From assembly GCA_037954235.1 (NCBI GenBank), contig JBBMOA010000001.1, positions 8,022,001 to 8,086,000 on the forward strand: 64,000 nt of DNA, in the 5' to 3' direction. Source of the stretch: Aulostomus chinensis (taxonomy: Eukaryota; Chordata; Actinopteri; Syngnathiformes; Aulostomidae). Position 1 is the first letter of the stretch. Each line of letters starts with the position of its first letter. Made by a program: the position numbers and the translations under genes. The notes under the pieces were generated by a model. The model saw only the letters and a program-made list of their open reading frames with translations. It was not told where the DNA came from and ran no database searches. Positions 29,101-39,431 of this stretch are shown here, in pieces.

Positions 29101-31143
29101 TTTTTTCCTCTCTCTGTAGAGAGCATTTTGCCAATACATGTTTTTGTAAGTCAAAAGATGTTTCTCCCTCGTCAATTTATTCAATTTGTCCTGTTTTTTT
29201 TTTTTGAGTTTCAAATATTTAGACCTCCCAGCGTCGACAGTAACTTTGGACTCAGTATTCACTTGCAGAAACTGATCAGTATCAAGACCTTTGTCAGAAA
29301 CAACGAAAGGGAAATGACATCCTACATGTTCCGTGTCACAGTCAGTAGGAACTTGCAACTTTGTCCTCAAGGTGTAAGTTGGCACATCCACAAGTTTACA
29401 ACAACCATAACATGTCTGTTGTCCAGGCTTAGACACACAGACCACATTCTCAAAATGCCTGTCCAGGATGTTCTCCACATAAATGCATTGTGGAGAGAAA
29501 AGGTCACCAGCACTTCTATACTTAATCCAACGTCCATCCACAAACGTACAAACACTAACTCCTAACAAATCTGCTGTGACCTGTATTTCCACCTCTGTGG
29601 CCCAAGTGTTCACATATTTCATCCTGGACTGCTGGAGGTACTGTGACACAGACAAATACTGTCTTCTCAGAAAAGAGACATATTTCTGAGCATTTCTCTC
29701 CAGCTCTTTACAAACAGCTGATCTAATCTTGCGATGGTGCTTCTGTGAGCCACTCACTGCCTGAGAGATGGCTCTGAAGAAGCAGTTCCCATCAGCAACG
29801 ATCCTCTCATTCTTACATGGAGGACCGATCAATCCAACTTCTGTGGAGAGTGGAGGATTGAACTTGTCAAAGTCAATGTTTAACTTCTGACATAAAACCT
29901 GACACTTGCGCACACCAAGAGGACAAAACAGCAGCGTGTCATTAGTGACAGCGCTAATTTCTACATCTGTGCTAAGCATACAGTCTTCAAGAGTCTTTAA
30001 TTTCTTTGACACATGGGTGCCAGGAGAAATTGAACGCTTTGTGCCATGAGTACCATGTGGTTCTTTGTGTAACGCAGCACTGACATTACAAGATGGAGTC
30101 TGTTCAGCAATGTTAGACATGGCCACACTTGTAGGTAGAGTAACAACACCGTCGGATATGTTGCAGTCATCATGTACTTTCTTAATAATAGTAGACTGTG
30201 TAGCTTTACTGGACTCAATCATACAGCTCTCTCCAGATGGAACTGCATTTACAGCCGGACACACAACAACACCACAGAGTTCGAAAAGTTTCTGGTTTGA
30301 ACTGAGACTCTCAGCCAAACAGCAGATGTAGTGGTGCAGGTCATCAATACAAGCAAAATGCAGAACCACACTGGTACCACGGCAATGTGACAAGCCACTA
30401 TAATTACGGGAGTGACTGTCGACAACAGCAAACTGTCCATCCTGATGGATGATCGAAGTGGTGTTGCCACACAGTGTCATAAGACATGTGCTGTACTCAC
30501 TGAAGATCCTGGCCAGTCCATCACGCAGACTGATGAAGACACCAAAGTCCACCAGTTCACCTCCAGTCACACCAACTTCACCTAACAGCACATCCCCAAA
30601 ATGGAAACTGCATATCTGTCCATCAACTTCCAAGTGCTGTGGAAGGTCAGGAATAGATAGCAGATTTGAGGGATGTGTAAAAGAGCCACTGTCACGCAGG
30701 AAGGTGTATAACTCATCACCTTCAATTAAGACACGATCTACATCACACCTTTTCCAGGAGAACACACTGCTGAAAGTGTGTTTGGCTAAGCTGACCAAAG
30801 CAATAGCCATACACTGCAGTCCTCCATACTTAAACTGCTCATGTCCCTGGTGAAATGAGCCCCTCAGAACTTTAACTACCTTAATCCCTCTACTATTAGG
30901 AGCCACCACTGTCACATCATTGCTGTTGGAATCTACCAGAGCTGCTTTAACATCAGGAAAAGTGAAAAGATCAGACTTAGCTTTGCTGGGCGTGTGTGTC
31001 ATCTGGGTCAGCTCCTGGACAGTCGGTTCCGTCAGCAAGGCCGGGCAAGCTGCGGCAACCTCCCTCCTCTGACCCTCTGGCACCACGGCAGCAGTCAGTG
31101 GCACCGCAGACTCCTCCACGCACGCCTTGGCTGCCGCCTCCAC
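23155..31143 (-). CDS. Helentron polyprotein, last exon: C76-like protease, OTU, Rep, helicase, endonuclease (element 2)
   Basis: A 7989-base open exon of 2662 codons, entered through acceptor TTCTATCAG just upstream of 31143, phase 0. The first codon is GTG, inside the spliced frame and not a start. Motifs by codon from 31143: C76-like Cys111 and Asp242-x-His244; OTU DGNC near 440; HVH 1405-1407; Rep tyrosines 1614 and 1618; GGAGTGKS 1976-1983; endonuclease SDH 2620-2622. All match element 1. From the Rep domain to the C-terminus the two proteins differ at only a few positions. The linker between the protease domains and the basic-repeat region differ strongly, and element 2 is 103 codons shorter. 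No frame break is seen, so this copy also looks capable of making full protein. Confidence 0.9.
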   Translation of the reverse strand: MEAAAKACVEESAVPLTAAVVPEGQRREVAAACPALLTEPTVQELTQMTHTPSKAKSDLFTFPDVKAALVDSNSNDVTVVAPNSRGIKVVKVLRGSFHQGHEQFKYGGLQCMAIALVSLAKHTFSSVFSWKRCDVDRVLIEGDELYTFLRDSGSFTHPSNLLSIPDLPQHLEVDGQICSFHFGDVLLGEVGVTGGELVDFGVFISLRDGLARIFSEYSTCLMTLCGNTTSIIHQDGQFAVVDSHSRNYSGLSHCRGTSVVLHFACIDDLHHYICCLAESLSSNQKLFELCGVVVCPAVNAVPSGESCMIESSKATQSTIIKKVHDDCNISDGVVTLPTSVAMSNIAEQTPSCNVSAALHKEPHGTHGTKRSISPGTHVSKKLKTLEDCMLSTDVEISAVTNDTLLFCPLGVRKCQVLCQKLNIDFDKFNPPLSTEVGLIGPPCKNERIVADGNCFFRAISQAVSGSQKHHRKIRSAVCKELERNAQKYVSFLRRQYLSVSQYLQQSRMKYVNTWATEVEIQVTADLLGVSVCTFVDGRWIKYRSAGDLFSPQCIYVENILDRHFENVVCVSKPGQQTCYGCCKLVDVPTYTLRTKLQVPTDCDTEHVGCHFPFVVSDKGLDTDQFLQVNTESKVTVDAGRSKYLKLKKKKQDKLNKLTREKHLLTYKNMYWQNALYRERKKLQKLNKYHTHLAYKQSVKVKSRLNYQQNPQHREKVKTRSKALSIVKYQQNIQYRLSVIAKSIEKYRDNLQHRQNLKSRSAVKYRHNTKHRQNVKARSVVKYRDDIKHRQSVKARSVVKYRDDIKHQQKIISKQKTFITKKYHGSSEFKRKVIATVKLHRTKRAEKYRDFDFVMEQFLEKVRDGPEFICCVCHRLLFRTQVLGCSYEMYAGNSARVAVANRCISDTYLHRCGSDCVVPCGLAACRGELWICHTCHSKISKGQIPAECWVNNLTPDPIPPELGCLNSLEQHLIALHIPFMKLLALPKGGQNGVHGPVTCVPANVVQTTNVLPRTSVEGSMMQVKLKRKLTYKGHYRYQFVDSTRVRQALHFLKRNNPFYQNIDFNEDWVNDFCRQDDGETEEVQSDGEDGAVVDGAESCEQKQVVSEGAVTAPSGGQDDVIDDSTEIIQDELLHDRQQHCMFQDTCLMPVDIGQEALDQYFEDIINVAPAEGNSPVRLLSDHTNEAKCFPVLFPLGRKTFHDGRSQALTLTRYFNNRIMHADGRYSGNVEYIFFSQYMSETEQVSSKVSVAGRKGRAGHKSQKVSAAMLMNEDTLKQMLQVDEGFRFLKPIRGTPAFWQSVQKDLLACVRQLGIPTWFCSFSSADLRWQNLLTSILKQEGRTQTVEDLEWADRCELLRRNPVTAARMFDYRWHCFLNEVLKSPSQPIGKITDYFYRVEFQQRGSPHVHCLFWIEGAPQIDKNTDEEVVAFIDQYVTCDLNPDDDTLSAIVASVQAHSRRHTKSCLKHGTCRFHFPKVVSARTFVCKTEIKTCTCDPKARENPQSTSVPVCNCFQDTNPINKETAHAILKAVKKAVKKADAGEVAYASVDHLFQTLGINQDIFELAYKRLHTKTRVVYKRGVKDVWVNQYNKKLLKCWNANMDISFVTDAYAVIIYIISYITKAEREIGLLLANAQKEASKQSNLSAREALKKLGSVYLHNRDVCAQESVYRLTNMHLRECSRKVVFVPTGANVVRMSLPLSVLRQKAACGDMRSEDMWMPNIVDRYRSRPDDQVFDDMCMATFASEYRLLSKNEKSKNMIQLKNGLGFISRRTRSQFAVVRYMRFDLEKQEEAHYQSLLQMYLHYRIDADLKPEGFHLFSQFYKDGEVRFRDGSMKSVQSVVDENRARFEVDCPELDHAEEIAQQGQVDEDVWGELCPELEAERLECLEEMKEQRQGENADEHLADALQNVPDLAAAKPKTDVFLERNRSILPRSDGLALVRSLNETQMAVFNKVRQWCLQKAMGKNPEPLHVFLTGGAGTGKSHLIRAIQYEAGRLLATLCHQPDSISVLLMASTGIAAYTLNAATIHHSLSIGTHSSLPYTPLGEDKLNSLRATFRDLQIVIIDEISMVDHNLLAYVHGRLRQLKQTGDFSPFGNVSVIAVGDFYQLPPVKGKPLYAGQVGVDLWCHFSVVELTTVVRQKDSSFAEMLNRLRVRSKKTPMLDGDVQILKSRETGEDSSALHIFTTNVQVEEFNLNQLFRTCPDYVEIDSKDFTPNRKTGKLEPGIISKGQGTCLESKLCLAKNARVMLCRNVDVQDGLVNGACGTVSYIEFGPDPTFPLRIYVKFDDDNIGRQRRTERPHAAVEYRHSTAIEPDREKTRKRGCVRVQFPLRLAWACTVHKVQGLTVDQAVVSLKKVFAPGQAYVALSRVRALSGLIIKDFEEKAIYCKDTIKEAMASMPPFLIEQPSSNTQFAVYLMNVQSLSRHLLDLVSCTQHLQLNCIAVTETWLTAQSSLDCVQISGYDFHSRPRSLCYSAADPTFSKFQQLERGGVGLYSLAHSDVDILQVPDFNLECLVCLHKKLSISLAVIYRPPAYPNLLFKGNVGRLLDWLTPTSNTVVVMGDFNENILKGSSICKFMEEKGFTQHVTQETTEKGTLIDHVYVKTSQYDVECAVWPAYFSDHEGILCRFSVSDDQGELDDLASLFSLGDFEDFQGDSDHQDD
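28650..29085 (-). repeat. In-frame tandem repeats encoding 18-residue basic units, element 2
   Basis: About five clean KYRDDIKHRQSVKARSVV-type units with two or three degenerate flanking ones. Two neighbouring units near 28740-28850 are almost identical. The unit sequence differs from that of element 1, so the arrays were homogenised separately. Confidence 0.8.
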
Positions 31144-31254
31144 CTGATAGAAGATGAAAAGACGATGTTAAATGTGAATGAAGTAGGAGAGGAAATGTTG
31201 GTGATTTGAATGAGCCACAAGAAGTAAACTGTTTGTAATTAAAGCAAGGCGAAC

Positions 31255-33211
31255 CTGCTGCGCTGCTGGACGGGGCTTGGAGGCGGACACGGTCAGATGG
31301 GCAGGTGGTGTTGCCAGCACCTAAATAAAGCAAAGGAGAGTCAGTACAAAATAAGTGGATTTAGTTTAGAGTCAAAATGCAGGTATAAGTTATATTGCAG
31401 TTATTGGAAGAAAAGATCCAAATACCAACCTGTCGCTTTCCTCCTTTGGGCTTTGAGGCAACACGATGGCGCTGGCGCTTCCCGTGCCCAGGGGAAGGCT
31501 GAAGGAAGGAGAGAATTATTGTTTACAACATCTGATATGACTGTAGGCTTGAAAGAAGTACATGTAATGAGTGGTATAGTTACCTGGCCAGCTGGTGGAA
31601 CAGCAGTGCAGCCGGAGCCAGAAGAAGGTGAAACCTTCTCCATGGCATCCAGCATGTCACTGCTGAACCACACCGGGTTGGACGGGATGGCAGACCGTCG
31701 GGCCGGAGGTGTACCAGTCTTTCAAACAGAAAGCAAAGAGGGGAAGGATATGTTAGATGTTGTTCATGAGAAAAATTGTTAAGAAATGTGCATTTGGATA
31801 ATATAATAGTGAAATACATTACCGCGCATGCCCGTCCAACGACGGTCCACTCCCGGGGGTCACGACGACGAGGCACAGGAACGTGTCCCGTCACGATCAC
31901 CCTGGGAGACACCCTCACACGTGGCGATGTGCGGGGTGACACGGTGGGCTGTGGTGGAGGGGGGGCGAGCTGATGGACCGCGGCGTTCCACAGCAGGTCC
32001 ACCACAACCGGCATGCCATCGGAGTCGCTGAGGTGAACCTGAAAGACATGAAAATAAAGTAGACTTTAATGGGGTAGGGTCACATGGCATGGAGAGAGGG
32101 AAGGTAAAGCGTGCCACATATCTAAACAACAAAATAATGCTGTACTTACACCGTCGTGGCACCACAGCTCCAACCGATGGACTGGGAGGTGCTCCGCCAT
32201 AGACACGTATGGGATACCTGGAAGATGTGGACGGCATAAATATCTATGGTACTGTGTAATGTGCATAAAATAATAGAACGTCAAAGTATGAATGTGACGT
32301 AACAAGGAGACGTGAAGAGTGACATACCCATGCGCGCTGTGACACGGCGGTATTCCTGACGTAGCAGATCCTGCAAGGCCGGATCGATGGTTAAGCGTGG
32401 AGGGAAATCCATCACTAACACCTTGAAGGGTGAAATGAAACAAATGTGTTATATGATTGTAAATAATGACATAAGTAACAAGTGTGACTGTGTAGGAGGG
32501 AAGACATAATAGTAACAGTATATAACAAACAGAAGCTCACCGTCGGCCAGAGGCTGCTGACTGTGGTCAGGAGAGCACGGAAGTCCAACGCCGCCTCACC
32601 AACAGTCCTGCTGGCTGTGAGGTTGTTGCTGGGGGCCCCCACGCACACCAAGTCCGGGGTCCAGGGGAGGGTAGCATGCATGACCTCGGTCCTGAGGTCA
32701 GAGGCGGCTCCACCTGGAACGGATAAGAAGCCAAAAGTGAGAGAACCTTGCGGCATACTCACGAACCCGTCGACGATGGCACGCAGGTGGGAGTCTCCAA
32801 GGACGAACACCATCTGTCACAGAAGCACATGTTTAGAACAGACAGCAAGGATGAGTGCGTAGATGCATGCAATAATGTAGAATGAAAAAGATCAGTACCT
32901 TCTGGCCCGGGGACTGAGCAGGAGTGACAAGCTTCACGGAGTGGTTGGTGTAGAGTGAAGTTTGCCATCTCCGCACGCGGTGGCGGCGTCCGGTACCGCG
33001 CCCTGTTTGGATGAGATGTAAAGAATGTGAGGCCATGGCTGACATGTTTTTTTGTGGCAAGTGTTTAAGTGGGAGCGGCAAGGTATGTAAAGAATAGGTA
33101 ATACATACGAGCAACAAACTCGGGGATAGGTGGCCCAGGGATCCAAGGCTGCCTCTCCGCCATCCTCCGCTTGGTCGCCTGGGCACGCCGGTGGGCCTTC
33201 GCACGGGGCAT
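31255..33211 (-). CDS. Helentron polyprotein, upstream coding exons: SGNH/GDSL-type hydrolase (element 2)
   Basis: Nine small exons, listed in transcript order: 33211-33109, 33002-32899, 32813-32541, 32421-32328, 32217-32150, 32038-31823, 31718-31584, 31498-31430 and 31320-31255. Every exon has exactly the length and phase of its partner in element 1. They join in frame to 31143. ATG is at 33211 after acceptor TTTTGTAG. The SGNH blocks GDSH, PGG, PSNN and split Asp-Gly-Val-His are intact. Introns between them hardly align with element 1 (for example 32218-32327 versus 15574-15677), while exon proteins are nearly the same. Predicted full protein with the last exon is 3038 residues. The role of the hydrolase in transposition is unknown. 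Confidence 0.72.
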
Positions 33212-33374
33212 CTACAAAAGAGAATGTATATTGACTGATCGTTCACAATGAAAGCATGAGACTATATTATGCTATTTGTACTCACAAATGGGAGAGGTGC
33301 TCCCTTCTTAAGTGAGGTAATAAAAAAGAAGTGCAACTTACCTTGGCAGTAGGAGATGGGCAATGTGTAAAAGT

Positions 33375-33377
33375 AGT

Positions 33378-33403
<26 letters not shown>
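33375..33403. repeat. (GT)n microsatellite in intron 1, element 2
   Basis: Alternating GT run at the position matching 16733-16755. Confidence 0.85.
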
Positions 33404-33409
<6 letters not shown>

Positions 33410-33949
33410 ACCAAATAAAGAGTTGTAAAAGTATGCAAAAGTTATGCGTTTGAATAAATGAAGTGAGTATGCAAGTATGTGTTGAGTTTGCAGATGAGAG
33501 TAGTCTGGAAGAGCAGTTGTTGATATACGAGATGTAGCAGACCAGCAAGTCACAAGCAGGTAATCTGTAAGGTAGACATGACGGTGTTACAAAGTATTGT
33601 TGTATATACACACATATAGACATACAAGATATACAGATAAACACACACCTATAAACATACATACACACCTATAAACATAATCTAAATAAAGCTATTATTC
33701 ATGTGAAATGATGGCATTAATGAACGTGTGTAATAATTATTTGTAGTGATTGACAGTGTGAAACGATATAACTATGTATAATATGCTTCACTGTTATACA
33801 GTATTAAGAGAAAATCATTAAACAACTCAAAAACATCTAAAGTATGATTTAATAAAATAATAAAAAATGGTTAAATGGATACAGAAACATACGAAGCTGT
33901 TAGTCATGTGAAATTATTAAGTAAAAAGGGACTAGGTAGCAGTTCCTGG

Positions 33950-34225
33950 CGGTGAGGCGAAATGGCGTTTATTTCATGCAGCGACACGAAATGGCGGAGG
34001 CGAGGGGCCTCTTCTCGGTGACGCGAAATGGCGGACTTGAAGAGGTGGCGGACTTGAAGAGGTAGCGGCTTTGTGGTGGTGAGTTTAAACAGCAGACGTT
34101 CGAAGCTAGCGACTTCGTGGTGGTAAGGTAAGTCGGCAGAGGTCTGAAGCTAGCGGTGGAGAAGAGGCAAAATAGACCTGAGGCGCTAGCAAGTTTGTCA
34201 AGGTGGGGCAGGATGGCTGAGGTGC
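33950..34225. repeat. Degenerate YY1-like repeats in intron 1, element 2
   Basis: Three or more copies of CGAAATGGCG and related AGGTGGCGGACTTGAAG units occur. AAATGGCGGA here is closer to the YY1 consensus than the element 1 version. The period is irregular, unlike 17158-17545, but the position in intron 1 is the same. Confidence 0.55.
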
Positions 34226-34357
34226 GGCTGTAGCGGCGTTTACGGAGTAAATGGTAGAAGGGGAAATACGTGTCGCTAACAGAATGAAGCAAAAGTGAGT
34301 ATTTGAAACATGGCCGTAAGTAACAAGAAGTCATGCAACAGAGACAGCAGCACTCAC

Positions 34358-34382
34358 CTCCGGTTGGACGAGCAGGAGAAAA
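34358..34382 (-). other. Predicted non-coding first exon, element 2
   Basis: Starts about 25 bases after the TATA-like CATAAAA and ends in CGGAG before donor GTGAGTG (34357). It contains CGCCATTTTCTCC, which is itself a good YY1-like site at the predicted start of transcription. Confidence 0.5.
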
Positions 34383-34402
34383 TGGCGACCGCAGCAGTCG
34401 GC

Positions 34403-34518
34403 TTTTATGAGCTGGTATGAGGAGACGTCACCGAGTGCTCTGAGGCACAGAAACTGATTGGCAGAGAGGTGGCATGATGACACGTCATGAAGTGCATTGC
34501 AGCACAGCAACTGATTGG
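34403..34518 (-). promoter_or_regulatory. Promoter of the transposon gene, element 2
   Basis: Same set and spacing as element 1: CCAAT complements (34514-34518 and 34457-34461), TGACACGTCA (34478-34487), GACGTCA (34424-34430) and CATAAAA (34409-34403). Confidence 0.6.
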
Positions 34519-34907
34519 TAGAGAGCTGTCAGATCTGACCATTGAGGAGAGAGCTGAGACTTCACAGAGCCTTGTTGCTAGGGTTTGAGAGCCCCTCCCT
34601 TCTCTGCTCTCTCTCTGCCATCTGTGTCAGAGTGGAGAGCAGAGGAGGATTTGGCAGTTTAACTGTGAAACACAGTCATAACTCTGCGTATGTTGGTGAA
34701 AAGTGGAATGTAAAGACATCAGTGCGTAGAGTTTTTTCTCAGGAATTCAATGGTGTGTTTTCTGAAGGTGTGAGTATTTTAGTTTAGAAGCTACAAGTGT
34801 TTGTTTGAGAGTATGTACATGAGGGCAGAGAAGCTGCAATTGTGGTTTCCATGACAACAGTAAACAAATCTCTGCCGTCTGTGTCAGAGTGGAGAGCAGA
34901 GGAGGAT

Positions 34908-35395
34908 TTAGGATTTAGCTGTCTATATAGAATGTAGGAGGGATGTGTGCAGAGGACAAATAAAGTATTATTACATGGGCAGAAAATGAAACGTGCAAAG
35001 GTGTAACGTCCTTGATTGTTGTTATTAGAGAGATATTTAGCATTATCATGATTTTTGGATTAGAATGAGATTTTGTACCCTTTATCCCACCCCCACACAC
35101 ACATAATCCATAGCAAGTGTTGATCAGTGAAAGTGATTGTAACATGAAGTGTTATGAGCTCAACTGAATTTTTTTTTCTTTTTGGAGAAGATGTATATGG
35201 CAAACTGTGGCTTCAGAGTGAGAGATGTTCAAAGTGCCTCCCGTCTGGCACTGTGGTTCATCAGTGGCTGAGTGGAGAGGAGAGGATGATGTGTAGTTAG
35301 TTAGAGAAATGGTCAGAAGTCATCAAGACATGTCTTGATAGAAATCGATGTGTAATACCCTCATGTCGCAGGAGAATTTGTGAGTGATAGATGGA
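34908..35395. other. Stretch present only in element 2, nothing recognised
   Basis: Between two subrepeats lies AT-rich sequence with no counterpart in element 1. No long open frame, terminal repeat or target duplication is visible to me. It may be an insertion here or a loss in element 1. Confidence 0.5.
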
Positions 35396-36947
35396 TGTAT
35401 TTCCAAAGCAGTGTGATGTGTATTTGTGACTTGTGTACTTTGTGTTTGAGAGCATGTAGTTTATGAATAGGTAGCCTCTCCCTATCCTATCACAGGTGAC
35501 AGCTGTTGCTGTAGATGCACCTGTCCCACTACTCTCTGTTACCTGTGTGAGAGTGGAGAGGTGCAGAGTGGAGGTTTCCATGAGAACAGTAGGGTTAACC
35601 CCTGGGCTAAGTGTGCTGCACAGTGTGAGTGCAGAGCTGAGAGCTGGCCCATTAAGAACCCCTCCCTTCTCTGCTCGCTCTCTGCCATCTGTGTCAGAGC
35701 TGAGAGCAGAGCTGAGAGCAGAGCTGCCAGCTGGCCCATTAAGAACCCCTCCCCCGCTGCACTTTCTTTGATCTGTGCTAGAGTGGAGAGAGTGGAGGAT
35801 GAAGAGAAATGTAGTGTGTAAAAGCTGAATAACTCGGCCTACGTTGGTCAAAAGTAACACAAAATACCAAATTTTGTTAGGGATTTTTGTCAGGAATACA
35901 GTGGTGTGTTTTCTGAAGCTGTGCAATGTATGGTATAGACGTGAGAAGCATTTGTTTGACAGTATGTACCTGGGAGGACACGCTCTCCCCATAGACTTCC
36001 ATTATAACGTGAATTTTTGTCGCAACTTTGACGGCTTATAAAACGGAAACCGAGCGATTCATATAAAATTCTTACTGAACTTTTAATCAGCAACGTCGGG
36101 AGAGTACTGTGTGAAAGTTTGGAAGCGATACCATTTACGGTTTAGGAGGAGATAGATTTTGTTCGGAGGGTGCGATGGTGAAAAATTGGACGTTTGTGTC
36201 CAAATTGTGGACATCCTGTTGGAGTTAGGTCAGGGGTCAGAGTGTACGAATTTTTCGTCTTGATGAGACGAATCCAGCGGTGTTGGTCCCATGTCGGTGG
36301 GACATTCCTCGGGGAAGTTATTGACGTAAACGTGTTTTTGGCTTGCTAGGTGGCGCTGTTGAGTTTTGCGTTAAATTTTTTTTTTAAATATAAAATTTTT
36401 CGCCGGACCGGACGTGCGTGCCAAAATTCAGCGAATTTCATGCATGTTCAGGGGGTGTAATTAAGGGTTTTTTTGGCGGCGGAACCGGAAAGAATAATAA
36501 AGAAGAAAAAAACGAAGCAATTTCAGATATAATTTTGCCACCATTGGTTTCAATGGGGGACCTCACCCCCCTCTCCCCCCCGGACCCCCCTGTGATGTTT
36601 TTAGAGGCCTGTGATGCTCCTAAGTGTGTGTTTTTACTGCTTTTAGCGCTGACTTCGTGTCTCTCTGACTTCGAAACATAATAGGGTCTTCGCCCAGAAG
36701 TACCTTCTGGCTCAGGCCCTAATAATAAAAAAACTTTGCAATTTCAGATAAAATTTTTGCCACCATTGGTTTCAATGGGGGACCTCACCCCCCTGTCCCC
36801 CCCCGGACCCCCCTGTGATGTTTTTAGAGGCCTGTGATGCTCCTAAGTGTGTGTTTTTACTGCTTTTAGCGCTGACTTCGTGTCTCTCTGACTTCGAAAC
36901 ATAATAGGGTCTTCGCCCAGAAGTACCTTCTGGCTCAGGCCCTAATT

Positions 36948-38004
36948 AAAGCTGCAAGCAGCGTTGTTAGGGCCTGAGCCCCCGCGCGGCCTACGGCCGC
37001 GTCCTTGACACCGGCCCGAATCCAACGGTGTAATCGGCAAATCCCTAGGCCTTGTAGTTTAGGAGATACGAGCCTCAGTTCGCTGCACAGTGTGAGAGCA
37101 GAGCTGAGACCCGGCCCTTTAAGAGCCCCTCCCTTCTCTGCTCGCTCTCTGCCATCTCTGTCAGAGCTGAGAGCAGAGCTGAGAGCAGAGCTGCCAGCTG
37201 GCCCTTTGAGAACCCCTCCCCCGCTGCACTGTGTCTGATCTGTGCTAGAGTGGAGAGAGTGGAGGATTAAGAGAAATGTAGTGTGGAAAAGCTGAATAAG
37301 TCGGCATACGTTGGTCAAAAGTCACACAAAATACCATATTTTTGTAGGGATTTTTGTCAGGAATACAGTGGTGTGTTTTTAAAAGCTGTGGAATGTATGG
37401 TGTAGATGTGAGAAGCATTTGTTTGAGAGTATGTACCCTGAGAGGACACGCTCTCCCCATAGACTTCCATTGTAAGGCGAAAAGTGTCTCCCCCACTTTG
37501 ACGGCTCATAAAATCCAAACCGAGCGCGTAGTATATTAACCTTGAACAACTTTTAATCAGCACAGTTGGGAGAGTAATGTGTGAAAGTTTGGAAGCCCTG
37601 GCATTTACGGTTCAGGAGGAGATAGATTTTGTTCGGGGCGCAAAATTGTCCAAAATTAGACATTCGTGTCCAAATTGTGGACATCCTGTTACAGTTAGGT
37701 CAGGGGTGTGAGTGTATGATTTATCCGTCTTGATGAGACGAGTTCAATGGTGTTCGTCCCATGTCTGTAGGACATTCCTACAGTCTGTGGCGTGGATTTT
37801 TGTGTATGTAGGTGGCGCTATTGAGTAGAGCGCCTCTTTTTTTTTTAATTATCGAATTTTTCGCCGCACCTGATGTGCTTACCAAATTTGGTGAGTTTTC
37901 ATGCATGTTTAGGGGGTCAAATTTACTTTTGAAGTGGCGAGTGTGACTTCGAAACATAATAGGGTCTTCGCCAGGGACTGGCTCAGGCCCTAATAATAAT
38001 AATT
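36948..38004 (-). mobile_element. Short Helentron unit, subfamily 2
   Basis: A 1057-base unit with the variant start GCGCGGCCTACGGCCGCG, whose hairpin is GCGGCC-TAC-GGCCGC. Its body matches the right part of element 2 (GCTGAATAAGTCGGCATACG, CACACAAAATACC). It ends in a short terminal module with the reduced hairpin CCAG-GGA-CTGG and GGCTCAGGCCCTAA. Confidence 0.83.
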
Positions 38005-39431
38005 AAAGCTGCAAGCAGCGTTGTTAGGGCCTGAGCCCCCGCCTAACCGCGGCCGGATCGCCGGCCCCAATCCAACGGTGTAATCGGCAAATCCCTAGGC
38101 CTTGTAGTTTAGGAGATACGAGCCTCAGTTCGCTGCACAGCGCGAGTGCAGAGTTGAGAGCCGGCCCTTTAAGAGCCCCTCCCTTCTCTGCTCGCTCTCT
38201 GCCATCTGTGTCAGAGTGGAGAGCAGAGGAGGATTTGACAGTTTTACTGTGAAAACCAGTCATAACTCAGCATATGTTGGTCAAAAGTTGAAAGTAAAGA
38301 CATCAGTGCGTAGAGTTTTTTGTCAGGAATTCAATGGTGTGTTTTCTGAAGGTGTGAGTGTTTTAGTTTAGAAGCTACAAGTGTTTGTTTGAGAGTATGT
38401 ACATGAGGGCAGAGAAGCTGCAATTGTGGTTTCCATGACTACAGTAAACAAATCTCTGCTATCTGTGCCTGAGTCGAGAGCAGCTGAAAAGTGTACATTT
38501 TTAGTGTGTGAAAAGCAAATAACTCTGCATATGTTGCTTGGAAGTGGAATATAATTCCATATTTTTGTAGAGATTTTTCTGAGGAATCCAGTGGTGTGTT
38601 TTGTGAAGCTGTGAGAGTTTCAGTGTAGACGTGACAAGTGTTTGTTCGAGAGTATGTACAATGAGAGGACACGGCCACCCCATTGACTTCCATTGTAAGC
38701 GTGAAATGTGTCTCCCCGACTTTGACGGCTTATAAAATCCAAACCGAGCGCGTAGTATATTATTCTTACTGAACTTTTAATCAGCACAGTTGGGAGAGTA
38801 ATGTGTGAAAGTTTGGAAGCGATGCCATTTACGGTTTAGGAGGAGATAGATTTTGTTCGGGGAGTAAAAAATTCCTTTTTTTGACAGTTTTGTCCAATTT
38901 GTGGACATTGTGTTGTAGATAGGTGAGAGGTCAGAGTGTATGAATTGTTCGTCTTGATGAGACGAGTGCAACGGTGTTGGTCCCGTGTCTGTGGGACATT
39001 TGTGCAACCAGTTATAATGATTCTATTTTTTTTTTAGTTTTTTTGCTCTGTAGGTGGCGCTATAGAGTTTTGCCAAAAATTTTTTTCAGAATATCGAAAT
39101 TTTCGCCAGACCGGATGTGCGTGCCAAATTTCAGCGAATTTCATGCATGTCTAGGGGGTGTAATTATGCGATTTATTGGCGGCGGAAAAATAAAGAATAA
39201 TAATAATAAAAAAACTTTGCAATTTCAGATAAAATTTTTGCCACCATTGGTTTCAATGGGGGACCTCACCCCCCGTCCCCCCCCCGGACCCCCCTGTGAT
39301 GTTTTTAGAGGCCTGTGATCCTCCTAAGTGTGTGTTTTTACTGCTTTTAGCGCTGACTTCGTGTCTCTCTGACTTCGAAACATAATAGGGTCTTCGCCCA
39401 GAAGTACCTTCTGGCTCAGGCCCTAATAATT
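38005..39431 (-). mobile_element. Complete short Helentron unit, subfamily 1
   Basis: A 1427-base unit with both ends: 3' hairpin and subterminal repeat at the left, and one 5' module (about 39218-39428) at the right. The length is what recombination between the direct repeats of element 1 would give. Confidence 0.85.

Larger units (their letters stand above)
21151..36947 (-). mobile_element. Long autonomous Helentron (Helitron2), element 2
   Basis: This second 15.8 kb element has the same orientation and order as element 1. Its gene is intact, with ten coding exons from 33211 to 23155. It differs from element 1 in fewer basic repeats, different intron and intron 1 repeat sequence, a roughly 480-base stretch of its own (34908-35395), a right-hand body of a second subfamily (35634-36500), and two terminal modules (about 36519-36721 and 36740-36945). 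The 5' end is 36945 or, if the outer module is a solo end, near 36721. Confidence 0.8.
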
